Assembly (NCBI RefSeq): GCF_050436995.1 | Contig: NC_134764.1 | Location: 3,844,001 to 3,908,000 of the forward strand | DNA length: 64,000 bases | DNA from: Anticarsia gemmatalis | Lineage: Eukaryota; Arthropoda; Insecta; Lepidoptera; Erebidae | Direction of reading: 5' to 3' | In this document: piece after piece, positions 13,349-26,600 of the stretch | Numbering within the stretch: position 1 is the first letter of the stretch | How the letters are laid out: every line of letters starts with the position of its first letter | Program-made: the position numbers and the translations under genes | The notes under the pieces: generated by a model | Database searches by the model: none | What the model was told of the DNA's origin: nothing | The model's input: the letters and a program-made list of their open reading frames with translations, nothing else

Positions 13349-15279
13349 TTAATATTCTTGTCCAACATAAGCGTATATGCTTCTCCAAAACTTGATTGCT
13401 TCTGGGTAAGGGTTATTTCTATAAGTTAAATTATCTCCTATATCAACGTAGGGTCTTGTAATGTCCTCGTACAGCGGCCAAGTTACGCCCAGGGATGAAT
13501 CAGGGGTTGGGTTTCTGAAAATATAAGGACAAATTAATTATTATCGTTATGGCAGGCACATTTTTTAATAAGTTTTGTTAAGAAATACGACTTCTTTCTC
13601 ACACCACAAATATAATTGAAGCTGGTTATATTGTATCGTAGTAACTTTGATATAATACGTAATTCACTTACCCATATTTAGCAAAATTTGTGAATACAAC
13701 GCACGCCAGCTTCACCAGGTCATGTTCTCTGGTGTTCTTCTCAAGAGGTAAGTTTGAATTACTGAATAAGTACATCATATCGTCTATGTGTGATGCTCCT
13801 CTTATACCATACTTTAGTCCTCCTTTAGCAAATACATTTCTCTCAGATTCCATTGAGAAACTATACAAATACCTTCGACTTTTTCCAACTTTCGACAAAT
13901 TCGAAATAAACCTTTGTATATCGAACACGAAACTGGAGTGATTGAAATATGTAACGAACTCTCTCATAGAGTCCACGCTTAAAGGCTTTCCATTGAAGTA
14001 ATAATTGCGAATTCTTTTAGCAATTTCAAGCACTTGTTCTGGAGTACATGTCATTTGAAGTTTTCGCGGAACTAATAACTCTGAATGCCTATTACAGTCT
14101 CTTATAAAGAACTCCTCGTACAAGCTAATCCCAAATAACATTTCTTCATTTGTGTGTCCTATGAAAACGTCCACATCGTTTATCTTACCACTTTTTAATG
14201 CTTCTTGAGGACTTACTGTCAAAAAATGTTCTTGACCAAAGTCTTTCTCAGTGACTGGTGTAAAATGGTATAACTTCAATAAATGATCGCCTATCTCCTC
14301 AAATGACATGACAGTCGGGTTGGTACCCAGCAAGCTCTGCACTGGTTGATTCTGTAGAAAATCTAGAAGGACATGTGGATCATCTGTCTCTAAGCCCAAT
14401 TGCTTTCCAAGTATGAATGATCTTTGTGTCTGCATAAAAGGCGTACACCAGTCACAAGAGGGAACACCGCTCATTGAGATAGCTCTGTTGAAGAGGCCTC
14501 GAGATAGAGGTGATAAAACATGTAACATAGCTGTAACGCCGCCAGCACTCTCACCGAACACAGTAATATTGTTAGGATCACCTCCAAAGTTAGCTATATT
14601 TGCCTTAACCCATCTCAAAGCAGCGACTTGGTCTTTAAGTCCAGCATTCCCTGGAACTTCTTCCGTGTCTAAGCATAGAAAGCCTAGTACTTCCAATCTA
14701 TAGTTTAAAGTGACAAGTATTACTCCTTGACTGACGAGAAAGTCAGGTCCATAACTGTCTGAGTTCCCGGACCCACTTTTGTAGCCGCCTCCGTGTATGA
14801 AGACCATGACGGCAAGTGGAGATGGAGGCTTTATTTCTGGTGTGTACACGTTAAGATACAGGCAGTCTTCGTTACCCAAATCTATTTGATTAGTGAGAAT
14901 GTCCATTTGTGGGCATTTTGGTCCGTGCTCCGTAGCTGATCTCACGCCCTCCCATGGTCGTGGAGGTTGAGGCGCCTGAAAAAGTAACCCGAACTATAAT
15001 GTCTATTGACACACAATTTATGTTATTTATGTTGTATAAATGTTGCATTTGGTGCAATACAGAGTGAGAGAACTATATTTAACACATTAGTTGTTCCGAG
15101 CCCGTTTGGCAGAGACGCTGAAAAAATTATGAATTGAAATTACTTACCTTGAACCTTAATTTTCCCAAAGGCGGCTCAGCGTAGGGGATGCCTTTAAAGC
15201 TATAATATTGACTGTCCTTAGTCACTGTGTCTAACTTCTCTCCTGCCAGCCAACCTGGCTGTACTTTAACTTTCGCCAT
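13349..15279 (-). CDS. Carboxylesterase (COE, alpha-esterase type), complete
   Basis: Transcript order: 15148-15279, 13672-14975, 13349-13514; 533 residues, phases consistent. The start was set at MAKVKV because it follows a TATA/initiator by about 50 nt and matches the usual start of intracellular lepidopteran esterases; an upstream in-frame Met at 15324 lies at the initiator. Motifs: YYSFKGIPYAEPPLGKLRF near residues 25-43, oxyanion HGGG at 105-108, nucleophile elbow GESAGG with Ser187, acid residue probably Glu322 (HTNEEML), and catalytic His440 in GASHIDD. The triad is therefore complete and the enzyme is probably active on carboxyl esters (xenobiotics, odorants, hormone or lipid esters). 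No signal peptide is visible, so it is predicted cytosolic. The typical length of the family is 530-560. Divergent from TMED2, 1.56 kb away. Confidence 0.95.
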
Positions 15280-15326
15280 TTTGTAAATGTTAATTTTAAG
15301 TGTATATAGCGCTCCCTGCAGCACTA

Positions 15327-15362
15327 ACTGAGAGACGACCCGTACCGTATCCTACCTATATA
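15327..15362 (-). promoter_or_regulatory. Esterase core promoter (TATA + initiator)
   Basis: On the minus strand TATATAG (15356-15362) is followed by the arthropod initiator TCAGT (15327-15331), with the presumed start A at 15329, about 30 bp downstream. This gives a 5' leader of about 50 nt before the ATG at 15279. Confidence 0.65.
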
Positions 15363-15369
15363 CTGGTAG

Positions 15370-16690
15370 AGTAGCCAGCACGATCGTAAGTAATGGGATG
15401 ATGACAATGATAACAACAAAAATAGATACAAAAGATTATTGAGCGTGTTTTAAACAAACTGATAGTACAATATGTATTGAATAACACATGATTATGCGTT
15501 TAATAAAATGACTCGTGGTTTCGTTATCATACGACAGACAAACTTCGTCGTCTGGACGTTCACGCGCTTGCCGAAATGAGATAACAAGTATGAATTTAAA
15601 ACAGATTATTACGAATCATGCCGATTTGTTTGCAAATCATCGCAGATGTTCGATCTTATCAATTTAACTTAATTAACTTCGTATTTACCTCAAATATTCA
15701 CACCAATGCTTCGGTTAGGAGACTGCAGACTAGTCATCAACGAGTTGTCAACTATGGCAACCCCTAGACAATCATTTATATTGCACAATATTGCATATTG
15801 CACAATATTAATTACCGTTTTGGGTTTTATTTCCATGCAAGGTGACGACGAATTTGATTGTTCAATATAATAATTGTACAATCTTGTATTTAACATCTAC
15901 GGCCGGCCTAAAAGAGTATCAATTCGTCGTCAACTCAGTGGTCAACTAGCTAATCCTCAATTACTGGATGGACGACTAACAGTCGTTATTCAATCATTTT
16001 CATCTTGAATAAACGCATTTACTTTGAAAATAAAATATTGTTGTCGTATAGCCAACTCATCAAAAACACGTCGATATTGAGGCGCAAACACCTCGTTCGG
16101 TCTCAGTCAATAGATGAACAACGAGAAGAGTCGTCTAGTAGTTGTCTAGCTACTTTAAACTTATTTAGTAACACGACTTACAGCTTACAAATTATATTCA
16201 ATGCCATACTGTGATCTGAATTGAAAACATCGATTCGGCGTTGAATTTGATGTATTAGGTGCAGACATCAAAAGTGTCTGAAAGAATCTTTTGTAGGTAC
16301 GTTCCTAAAAAGTAGACTCCCGTGGGGTATCTTGCAAAACTGAAGCAGCAATCAAATGTTTTTGGAATGCTGCAAATGAACTGAATATTAAGATTTTTAA
16401 TGTTTTTTTTATTGATTGAACAGTGTGTAATAGTTATAAAAGAAAATTGCTTGAACATGATGCGAGCTTAGTTACTTACTTTAAAAATATAGTGCCATCT
16501 TTTGTCGAGTAGAAGAAATAATGTGTTTTTTTTCTAATTTTTGCATGTTGTTGCTATCTATAGTTTTAAGATATATGATCACTGTAAGAGATTTTATTTG
16601 ATTAATTAACAAATGTTTTTATATCATACTAAATAAAGATTCATAAAAAAAAAACATCCACAAACCCCATTTTATTATAGATGAACGCGT
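15370..16690. other. Divergent intergenic spacer, esterase to TMED2
   Basis: No exon was recognised. It contains a short self-repeating stretch around 15775-15810 ('attgcacaatattgcatatt'). No clear transposon ends were found. Confidence 0.4.
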
Positions 16691-16695
16691 TTAAA

Positions 16696-16752
16696 CAACT
16701 GTCATATTACAGTTATCAATTTGTCATCTAATGAGTTGTCATTTGTCAAATT
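16696..16752 (+). promoter_or_regulatory. TGTCA cluster upstream of TMED2
   Basis: Four TGTCA motifs occur in under 60 bp, the last as TTGTCAAA at 16742-16749, ending about 90 bp before the start codon. No TATA/TCAGT arrangement was found here. Similar clusters precede gephyrin and DNA2. The role is inferred from position only. Confidence 0.4.
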
Positions 16753-16839
16753 ACGTGGCTTTGCACGAAAGGAAAACAAGCTTATGTTCACCTTTATTTT
16801 AAAATTATAATTTAAAGATCATATAGCCAATAAAACAAA

Positions 16840-18948
16840 ATGAAGAGCACTTGGAGTACGGCTTCCTTTGCCTTATTAATAGCGGCCACATTATTTAACA
16901 GCGTACACAGTTATACTATTACTGTTGATGCTCACGCCGAAGAGTGCTTCTTCGAAAATGTTGAAGCTGATACTAAAATGGGTAAGTATTTTATGTAGAA
17001 TATACTTTCTATGTTTGTAGTTGCAAGTATAATTTCGGGAAGTGTTCAATATGTGTAAATTTCTACTTAACTTCAATATTCCCCAAACAAAATTTTTAGT
17101 TTGTTCCAACATTCCCTAGATTTAGAGATAAGTTAGTTGATGATAAGAAAATCTTGCCGGTTTGATAGTAAACATACCAGATTTACTGATATTGCATAGA
17201 GACAAGTTCTAAGCAGCGCAATATGTCAGCTTTAAAGTAGTTTTTTAGTTGTCCACTTCATAACCTAAATTCTTATTAGAATATATCATCTTCTACCATC
17301 TGCAAAAGAAGAACTTTAAATAGCGGTGTTATATTGTTCCTCTCTCCCCAAAGAAGGCCAATATTATTGAATTTTAAATTGTTGATGTAAACCATAATAG
17401 TTCAATAGAAAGGCAATAGATATTAAGTTGCATCAAATATCATTTATGTTTATATCTGTCTCTGTGCTATGTTCAGTTGTATTTCCAATTTCTAACTACA
17501 CCCTTACATATAAAAAGCGATATTTTATGTCAGTATATATGTTTGTATTTGTTATTAAATTAATTTGCCATAATTCTGTTCCACAGGCTTAACATTTGAG
17601 ATAGCGGAAGGTGGATTCTTGGACATCGATGTAACAATCACGGGTCCAGATGGTGCTGTCATCTACAAGGGAGAGAGAGAATCCTCAGGAATGTACACAT
17701 TCTCTGCACCTACTTCTGGCAAATACACTTACTGCTTCAGCAATAAGATGTCTACTATGACACCAAAGGTAATAACAAGAACAACTCAAAAGTTGAATCA
17801 TTTATATAAAAATGTTGCAAAAAGAAATAACAGAACTCGCACACTCCGATCTAGTTGCCAACTCAACTGCAATAACTGACACTATGAAGTTTTCAATATA
17901 GATCTTTTTCATTAAAATATTACCATTATTAAATATGTACAATAATATCAATTCCAGTTGATTGGGCCATAAGGAAAACTAATCAATATTCATTCAAATT
18001 TAGGTATTTTATATAGGTACCTAATTAGTAAATGCAGTGTACCTCTAGTCTGATTATGGGTCTAATCAAGATCAGCCTAGAGAGTGTTCTCCCTTCCACT
18101 CGCCACATCTACAAATAAAGTTCTGTAAAAACACACACACAGAGATGTTTACCTCTTTAAAATATAAAACAGAAGTCATACAGACAGCACAGAATACAAC
18201 AGCCGCCATTAACTATTATAGTAGTAAACATTAAGGTTAAGAAATATTTTTAAGACATTTTGTTGATTGTGATTTAAAAGACAAATATGGTGAAATACTT
18301 AATTTTATTTATGGTAAGTGATTCTAAAGCTAATAAACTTAAATGTTAAGTTTAAGTTTTTGAAGCACTAAACAATAAGAAAACTAGCCATTCTAATGTT
18401 ATATGGCATCTTAAAGATATGGGAATTCCCCCTTACCACTTCTGATGTTTGTGATTTCTGTAATCAGTATAAATAATGCCTTATGATTTGATTTGTAGGT
18501 AGTGATGTTCAACTTGGAGATTGGAGCAGCTCCTCAGAGCCAGACAGGCACCAAGGATGAAGAAGTGAACCACAACAAACTGGAGGACATGATCAAGGAG
18601 CTTGCCACCACACTCAAGACTGTTAAACATGAACAAGAATACATGCAGGTATGGATATTAACATTTAAGTCTTATGTTTTGGTACTTATGGCTCTTCCTG
18701 TTAAGGTATTTTTTGATAAAAGAAAGTAGATTATGACTTTCTCTTGTTCATTAAACATTTATCTATCTCCTTATAACTGATTATTCTCTGTTTCTAAGGT
18801 GCGCGATCGTATCCATCGCTCCATCAACGAGAGCACGAACTCGCGAGTAGTGATGTGGTCCATCTTCGAGGCGTCCGTCCTCCTCGTCATGACCCTGGGA
18901 CAGGTCTACTACCTCAAGAGGTTCTTCGAAGTTCAACGCGTCGTCTAA
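16840..18948 (+). CDS. TMED2: Transmembrane emp24 domain protein 2 (p24 cargo receptor), complete
   Basis: Exons 16840-16981, 17587-17768, 18499-18648, 18799-18948; 207 residues, in phase. p24-beta proteins cycle between ER and Golgi in COPII/COPI vesicles and help sort cargo such as GPI-anchored proteins, as complexes with other p24 members. Visible parts: signal peptide about 1-24 (to NSVHS), GOLD domain with the paired cysteines C36 (EECFFE) and C97 (YTYCFSN), coiled-coil region about 120-165 ending KHEQEYMQVRDRIHR, a membrane segment about 175-196 (MWSIFEASVLLVMTLGQVYY), and the cytosolic tail KRFFEVQRVV with the diphenylalanine and C-terminal valines expected of this subfamily. The length fits the family (about 200). 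Nothing is missing. Confidence 0.97.
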
Positions 18949-20689
18949 CACTCGACGGAGTCACTTCCAACTGTTCTTCCAAATTTTCTTGAAGAAAATT
19001 TGTCGGCACAGTCCCATAATGCAAAGATATATTTCTACCTAAGTTCAATGTGACCTTTACCGATGTTTGTTACTTAAGTACTTACTTAGAAATATATCCA
19101 ATTAAAACTCGCTCCCGTATTCATTACGTCACGTTTTCTATTATTTATTGTTTGTTGTATGTGTCATTTGTGACCTTATGTTTATGTGATACTCCACCTG
19201 TATAAACAAAACATCATCATTATAAATTAAATCCATAGTCAACTACATACTTATTTCATTTACATGGCAGTGAATAATATAAGTGGGATAACATAAGACT
19301 TAGTACACGCGCAACGTTCAAACTTTGTATTGCTATTTTTAGTGCGACAAAAATAAGGGAGCGAGTCCGAGAGTGGATTCCATGCGATCTGAAGTGTGAG
19401 TGGGTATGTGCTGTGTTGTATGTAGTTACGTAATGGTGACTAAATAAATTAATATTGTTTGTATTCTGATATTTCATTCTATTCTATGTTACTGTCAATC
19501 CTTCCGTCCTTATAATAACTTGTAGGACTATCGATGTGACTAATTTACATCATTTTACATACATTTGGTTTTCTACTCTATTTCGATGTAAAACATTGCA
19601 CTATGATTTATATTGTAGCAACTAACAAGACGTCATCGCTTCCTGAAGGTTATCATTTGTTTATTGGTTTTGTATAGCGTTATTACTTATTATTATACCG
19701 CCTTCGTAGGTTGTTCAATTCGTTACATTGTGACATTAACGCCTTATGTTAATTAGGTAAGACAGTAGGTACTTACCTAATTAACATATAGGTAAGTACA
19801 TAGGTATATTCATATCGAGTGTGTTTTCCTGAGTCTGGTAATTTAAATGATTAATAACTCTAGGTTTAATATTATCTTCATAATTGTTGCAATAATTACA
19901 ATGTTCTATGCAATGTCTTATCGTATCATTGTTCATTAGTTCCGTCTGCATCGACATTTTTCTTGTGACGTAATTAAACTAGGAAAAAGAATAAATCTTC
20001 TTTTAGTCAGTCATCAGTAATACATATACCTACATGTAAAATTCCTTATGAATAAATATATAGCATGTCCAATTTCCATATGATTATAGCATGGCGGTAG
20101 AAACGTGTACGCTTTTCATATTTCATCAATTATCACGACAGATAAAACGTTCATAACGAGGATATGAAATGAAACATAGCATTAATAAGAAACAGTTTAC
20201 TGATAAAGTAATAATTAAGTACACCAGCACCGACAATTACGTGTATTACATCTATCATGCGGGTGCAACACATACATTGTATGTTGCCTTATGTATTCAA
20301 TACATAACTATAGTACTAACTAAGCAATGGAAGACTAAAGTACCGCTAATCAGATCTAACTAAAGTATTCTCTTAGTACATATGGAATATTTAACCTCAT
20401 TTAAAAAAATCTAAAAAATATATTCGCATGTTTGAGATTCATGCTATCTATAAAGTATATCGATTTACATATACAGGTTAACTTTTGCTGTTAAACAACA
20501 TAAGGTTGGGTTAACTTTTGTAATAGCAATCTACGGCTAACTAAACGTATTTTGACGATAAATAACCTTTTATAAATTGCTGTATATCTATTTGCTAGAA
20601 TAATGGAACTGCACATTCTTAATATTGAAATCAATTGTGACAAATAGGCTGTATTATGTTAAGTCTGCAACGGTACAAATTTGCGTAGT
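18949..20689. other. Spacer between TMED2 and gephyrin 3' end
   Basis: TMED2 3' UTR, then AT-rich sequence. It contains an inverted repeat at 19746-19787 (16-bp arms starting atgttaattaggtaag, 10-nt loop). No gene was seen. Confidence 0.5.
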
Positions 20690-23600
20690 CTATGAAGTGA
20701 AGTCAAGTCGTCCGGTGACGAGCGCGGACACGACAGCTCCGGCTGGCAGGCGCTGTTGGGTGTCTGTAGCGCCCGGTAGCTCCAGCAACACGTTGGCACC
20801 ACATGCACTTAGAAGACGACTGCTGCACTGTAGGATCAAAATTATATTATTCAAATAACTTTCAAGTCATAATTCTTTTGTGATTTGGTAGATTTTGGCA
20901 CTTCAGAGTTAACAGCATCAGTCGTTTTCCGCAGCTCACGTTTATATGAGTAACTAGCTTTTGCCCGCGACTTCGTCCGCATGGTTTGTGACTTAGGACA
21001 GAATTTTCATACAAACTTTCTTTACGTCTATTGTATCCCCATGGGGGTAGAATTAATCAAAAGCGTCTCTTAGCGGATGCCCACGTCATAGCATCTAGCT
21101 GCATGCCAATTTTCAGCCCGATCCGTTCAGTGGTTTGGTCTGGGCGTCGATACATCACAATTTCAGTCTGTCAGTCACTTTTCAGTCATATATATTTAAA
21201 TGTAGTACCTGACTGCCGAGCAGCGTGGCGGTGGGCATGTCCCCGTCGGGCGACAGCGCGAGTGCGGCGCGCGCGTACTCGGGGCGCGGGTCCAGCGCGG
21301 CGCCGTGCGCCAGCCGCACGCGCAGTCGCGCCCACGCGCCGCGCACACCGCAGCTCACGCGCAGGGCGCGGACCACGAACAACAGCGAGCACACGTACGC
21401 TGACACCGGGTTGCCTGAAAAAGAATATAACATTTCTTGTGTTAGTATATTTTACTAAACAACGCAAAGACATTTTTCGCTTAAAACTTTAAGTATACAC
21501 CGTGTTTACTAACTCATGTGACATCACAATGCTAGTTATTACATCCTATCGAAGTCGAATGTGGACTAGAATGTAAGTAATCGAATTAGTAGCGAGGAGC
21601 GCCTTGGGCTTGAAACTGCATTAAACGGACGCTCGCGACGCGCACGCGGACGGTTTCCGTGACACCACAAAGGTACCCGTCGTGGGAATCGGCTTATTGC
21701 ACAGTATTTACTTTATTTCTAGTTAGTTTGCTAGATTTTGTAAACTGACAGCCGCAATGAATTACCTGGTAAAGCAAAGATGTACTTCTTCTTGCCCTCG
21801 AACTCGCACGTCGCGAACGTACTCGGCTTGCCCGGCTTCATACGTACACGCCCGTAATGTAGAGTTGCGTTGAAGTCCTGTAAATGTAAATCATAGTTTA
21901 TAAATTATATTGTTTATAAATTAGATTGTTTATAAATTAAATCAATTTAAAAAATGTAAATAATATGACATACTAATTATTATTCAGTTCACTCGCTAAT
22001 GAATGGAAATGTAAATTGAAACATAATAACGAAATCTCGTTAGACTAAGACTTCTACAAAAACTTATTTATCATAACGTATGTGATGTTAATTAGGTAAT
22101 TAGAGTATTTCTACAAACTAATTGTGTATAAAAAAAACATGGAATATTTCAATGACCCATCTTTAACCGTTTATTCAATAAAACTTTGCTCTTTTCAACT
22201 GAAATCTTATTATTACATATAAAATTTGCACAATCAATTAATAAACTAAGTGTTTATTGTTTACGGTAGTGCCAAGATAAAAATATTATCACACTTGGAG
22301 ACAATAGTCAAGATGTAAATGATAAGGAAATACCTACAATTTTATACTATTGATAAGCTACCGTATTTTATTATCGTTGGTTTATTAAAAGTAATTGAGA
22401 ATATCAATCAGTAGTAAGAGGTACCTATTTTATAGCCAGGAAGTTCAGAGTCTATTTTTTTATCATTAAGTTATAAGGATGGGAATCACTACTTTTAACA
22501 AACTTCATACTTAGCGTGTCAATTAATTTTCAAGTGGTTGCAAAAAAGTAATGGAGACGGTATTTACGGGGTTTACTTTTTGTAAAAATCCGTAAATAAC
22601 GTCGCAGAAACAGTGTATAATAATATTGCCAATTACCAGTTGTTCCAGAGGTGAAGGAAAATATGCAACCTTGTTAGCCTGAGAGTTCTTTAAAACATTT
22701 CTTGGAGGCAAAGTCCCCAACCCGTACTTGGCCAGTGTGATGGACTCAAGGCCAAACTCCTCCCTCGTTCGGGAGGAGACACATGCTCAGTAATGGTACA
22801 GCCATAAATAAAAAAATATATAATATTTTGTTACTGAAACCCAGTTTTAAAAACATTAATTTTTCCTATAGATTTTGAGTATTTACCTTAAGTAGAACAG
22901 GTTTCAATAGATCCTTCTCGCCCATGGACACGCCGCCCGTACAAACAAGCACGTCTGCTATTTTAAGTGCGGCTGATATCGCAGCCACCAGCTCCGGTGG
23001 AGAGTCACGTGCGATACCGCAGTCTATACTGTCGTAGCCGTGCTCCCTGGAATTATAAGACAATTGTAAGATTTTTTTTGTAATGAACATACCAAGTGGC
23101 GTGGTCTGATCTTTGTCTACGCCTACAGGAAAAAGCATGATTTTATGTTACCTATGTATGAAGAGAAAATTTAAAGGTGATATTAGGAAGGTGCACATAA
23201 GTACGTGTAGGTATTCATTTCTGGCGTCATTTTTTCCTAAACCCGCAAACTTTGTTTATGTTTCTAGTACCTAACAAATAATATGCTCGATTTATATAAC
23301 TATGGACAACAGACAATACTTGGGAGGATGTGGGTAAACACGGTAAGCATACATGCTTAATTGCATACAGTATCCTTAATATTATTGAGGCCTATAAATA
23401 AATGGTAGGTGATCTATTTGCTAAATACAGTGGCAGTAAATGTATTAAAACGATACTTAGAGGTGATGAAGCAGGGTCTTAAGTCTAACGTTCCGCAAAT
23501 GTTAAATGTTTGCTAAATTGGGACAAAAACGTTATTAAACGCATTTTTATAGTCACAGCATATGCCTAAGATAACGTTAGCATACACTGCACTATTTGCA

Positions 23601-26600
23601 GATTATTATTTTAGTATGTCAACATAATGTTACACTCTTATTTTTTAACCTTGATACCCTGACGTCAAAATGTCTGGTAAATATTTTTTTCTTGATATTA
23701 TTTGTCAATGAATTTGTTTAATTGCCATGTTTCCAAGCGCATGTCAACATTGACTATCACTTAGAAATTTAATTTAAGTACGTCATTTGTTTGGCATCAG
23801 ATGTACAATTCAATACTTAAGACTACGTAAAAGATAGCTAAGACCTAAACCAAAGTTCTTGGACACAATAATTATAGGCCTGTTAATTCACCAACGATTA
23901 CAAAAACCCAAAAGTAGTAGTAAGTAGTAATCATAGACTCATTTATCAGGCGAAATAACGTAAACAATAGTTAGACAACCGAAAAAACTTAAAAAAAGCA
24001 AAAGGTTATTAATAACACGAGAATATTTTCAAAAGTAGAAATATTATAATGACTTACTTAAGCAGTACTCTTAACATAGTTCTGTTTGAGTCTCTGATGT
24101 GCGCTGGTCGGAGCTTAACTTCTGAAGGCTCTTGTAGTTCATTACCGGTTGACAGCAGCGCCACCTTCGGGGGAGCTCTTACAGTCACATTCTGATATCC
24201 AGCCCCCGCAAGAATACCGATCTTTGCTGGATCTAGTACATAGCCTATAATAGAGAACATAGCATTGTCAATAGTTATTTTTATTTATAGTATGTTTAAG
24301 TGAATTCGAAGCTTGAACTTCTTTTATTATTCCTACGCACATAAAGTATTGTTCGTTAGTTTGACTCGAACACGAGTATTCAGGGCGTGGACTGTAGAAG
24401 TCAGAACTTAAAGAACCCATAAGCACCAATTGTCAAGGATTTGACTTGGTTGAGCTAACTCGCTTCGAGTCAAACTCATAGCTTGATCCGAACAGAGTGG
24501 TTTATAGAGCACTAGATTCGCCAGTTCTGTCAGTATAATCCGAGTCCAAAAAAGAACTCTTTGATAAGGTCTCAGTTATCTATCATAACTTAACAGCTGT
24601 GATCTAAGTTTATTGTGTATTTACTACTAGTCTATATCAATCCACAAACCTTTGTCAACGAGTACAGTGCCCATAGGTATGTCGAAGCCGACACATCGCA
24701 CGTCCTGCTGCGGCTCCGGCGCCTTCAATATCTCCACCTCTATCTCCGTCTGACCATCTTCTGTTGCTGACACTAGTCTTGTGTCCTCCACCTGTAGGAT
24801 AAAGAAAACATAATATAATTCTCTGGTTTCAAGGATATGTGTTACTTACGTTATTTTCAAAACATTTTATAGTATAGAGTATACATAGTATTGAGTCATA
24901 ATTTAGAATCAAAATATTTTTCGTACTTTTGTTATAGGAAAAGGATAATCACTCCGACATTTCCAATTCACTACATCAATGCTAGTCTCTCAAAGTGGGG
25001 GGCGAATCTGTTGCTTTAAAGAATCTTGAAACAGAAGTTAGGATATACCCAATAATATTTAGACCAATGGAAGCAAACTAAACAATAATAATAATGTCCT
25101 CCTAGCCGATATACGGCTACGGCGGTCAATTTCATTGTAACTGGCCATCTGTGCAGGACTTTGTTTATAGTGTCCAAGTGTGTGCACAATACACAGGTAC
25201 ACTCTCTATTCCATCACTCTCATAGTTTGGTGGGACGGATAACCGACACGACCAGTGAGAGGTCAGGCGCAGGACCGACGGCTTTACGTGCTCTCCGAGG
25301 CACGGAGGTCTTCGACCTCAACTTCCTAACTCCGGGCAATCTCTAAGAAATTCTTAACAGAAAATCTCAGAAAAGACTTTTTTGGCCCGACCCAGGATTC
25401 GAACCCGAGACCTCTCGCACCGCAGTCGAATATACTACCGACCGCGCCACAGAGGCAGTTAAAACAATACTTAGTGTATACTCCGCATTAAATGTTAGTG
25501 TATACTCCGCATTAAATGACCCATTTCAAAAGTTGACGGGAGATGCGTTGTTATCAATACATGCTTAAGATTTAATGGTTCAATGTAACCATAAGGCCTT
25601 TGACCTTAGATTACCCACATAATAAAAAATAAATCTTGCAAGTCATGTTGATAACCAGTAATCACATATTAATACATTGAAATGTTCAATGCAAAAAGAT
25701 CGTACCATAAAACGGTAAATCAAAAACCATTCTACTAAGTGTCTAAGTTTTTTCAATTTTTTGTGCGGTGATGGATGGAACTACTAACTAAAAACAGATT
25801 TGTATTTTTTATTTCATGTAAAACATAGCTAATCATTATTCCCCCATACTTATTCATGTGGCAAATAGTTATACGCGCAGTACACATATGTAGTATCTAC
25901 CGATGAAACAAGTGTCTCGTGTGAAGAGTTCAACAATTCAAGTGATTCCTGACACCTATCAGTACATTCTCAGTCTGGTCACTTACACTTGGCGTGATAT
26001 ATTGAGTCGAGCGCCAATAAATGAGAGAAGTGCATTCATGGGGCAACATATCCTAAACATTCCCTCAGCTGGCTCGGTGACCCGTACCTAGTGCTATTTC
26101 ACTTAGCAAATTATCATTCACACCTTCGAGTCATCATTTCCGTATTGTACTAAGCGTTATTAGGCAACCTAGAGACCATATACCTACTTAGGGAAATGTT
26201 GGGAAATTAAGTCTCCATCGTTTATCCATTATTTCTCATTCCAGAATCATTGCCCAGCAAAGGGACAACAAATAATGTGCCACATTCTATCCGGAAATAT
26301 AAGCGAGATTACACTTAATAGAAAAGTAAAATAATGGAGCATCTGTAACATATTTTGTACCCATATTTAGAAAATAAAATATTATCTTATCTGGAAATTT
26401 AGGTTGTTTTGGTATTGTTCCCACCTGTACAACGCAGTCCGCGCCCGCTGGGACTGCGGCGCCGGTGTTGACGCGCGCGCACTCGCCCGCACACAGCGGC
26501 GCGGTGGGCGCATCGCCTGCCGTTACCGCCGTACGAACTCGACGTACGCCCGCACCGTCGATACTTAGGCACGCGTAACCTGATCAACATACATAATTAT

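Noticed and set aside
21182..21492. Overlapping open frames on both strands in a GC-rich segment
   Set aside because: They are shadows of gephyrin exon 7 (21209-21414, minus strand).
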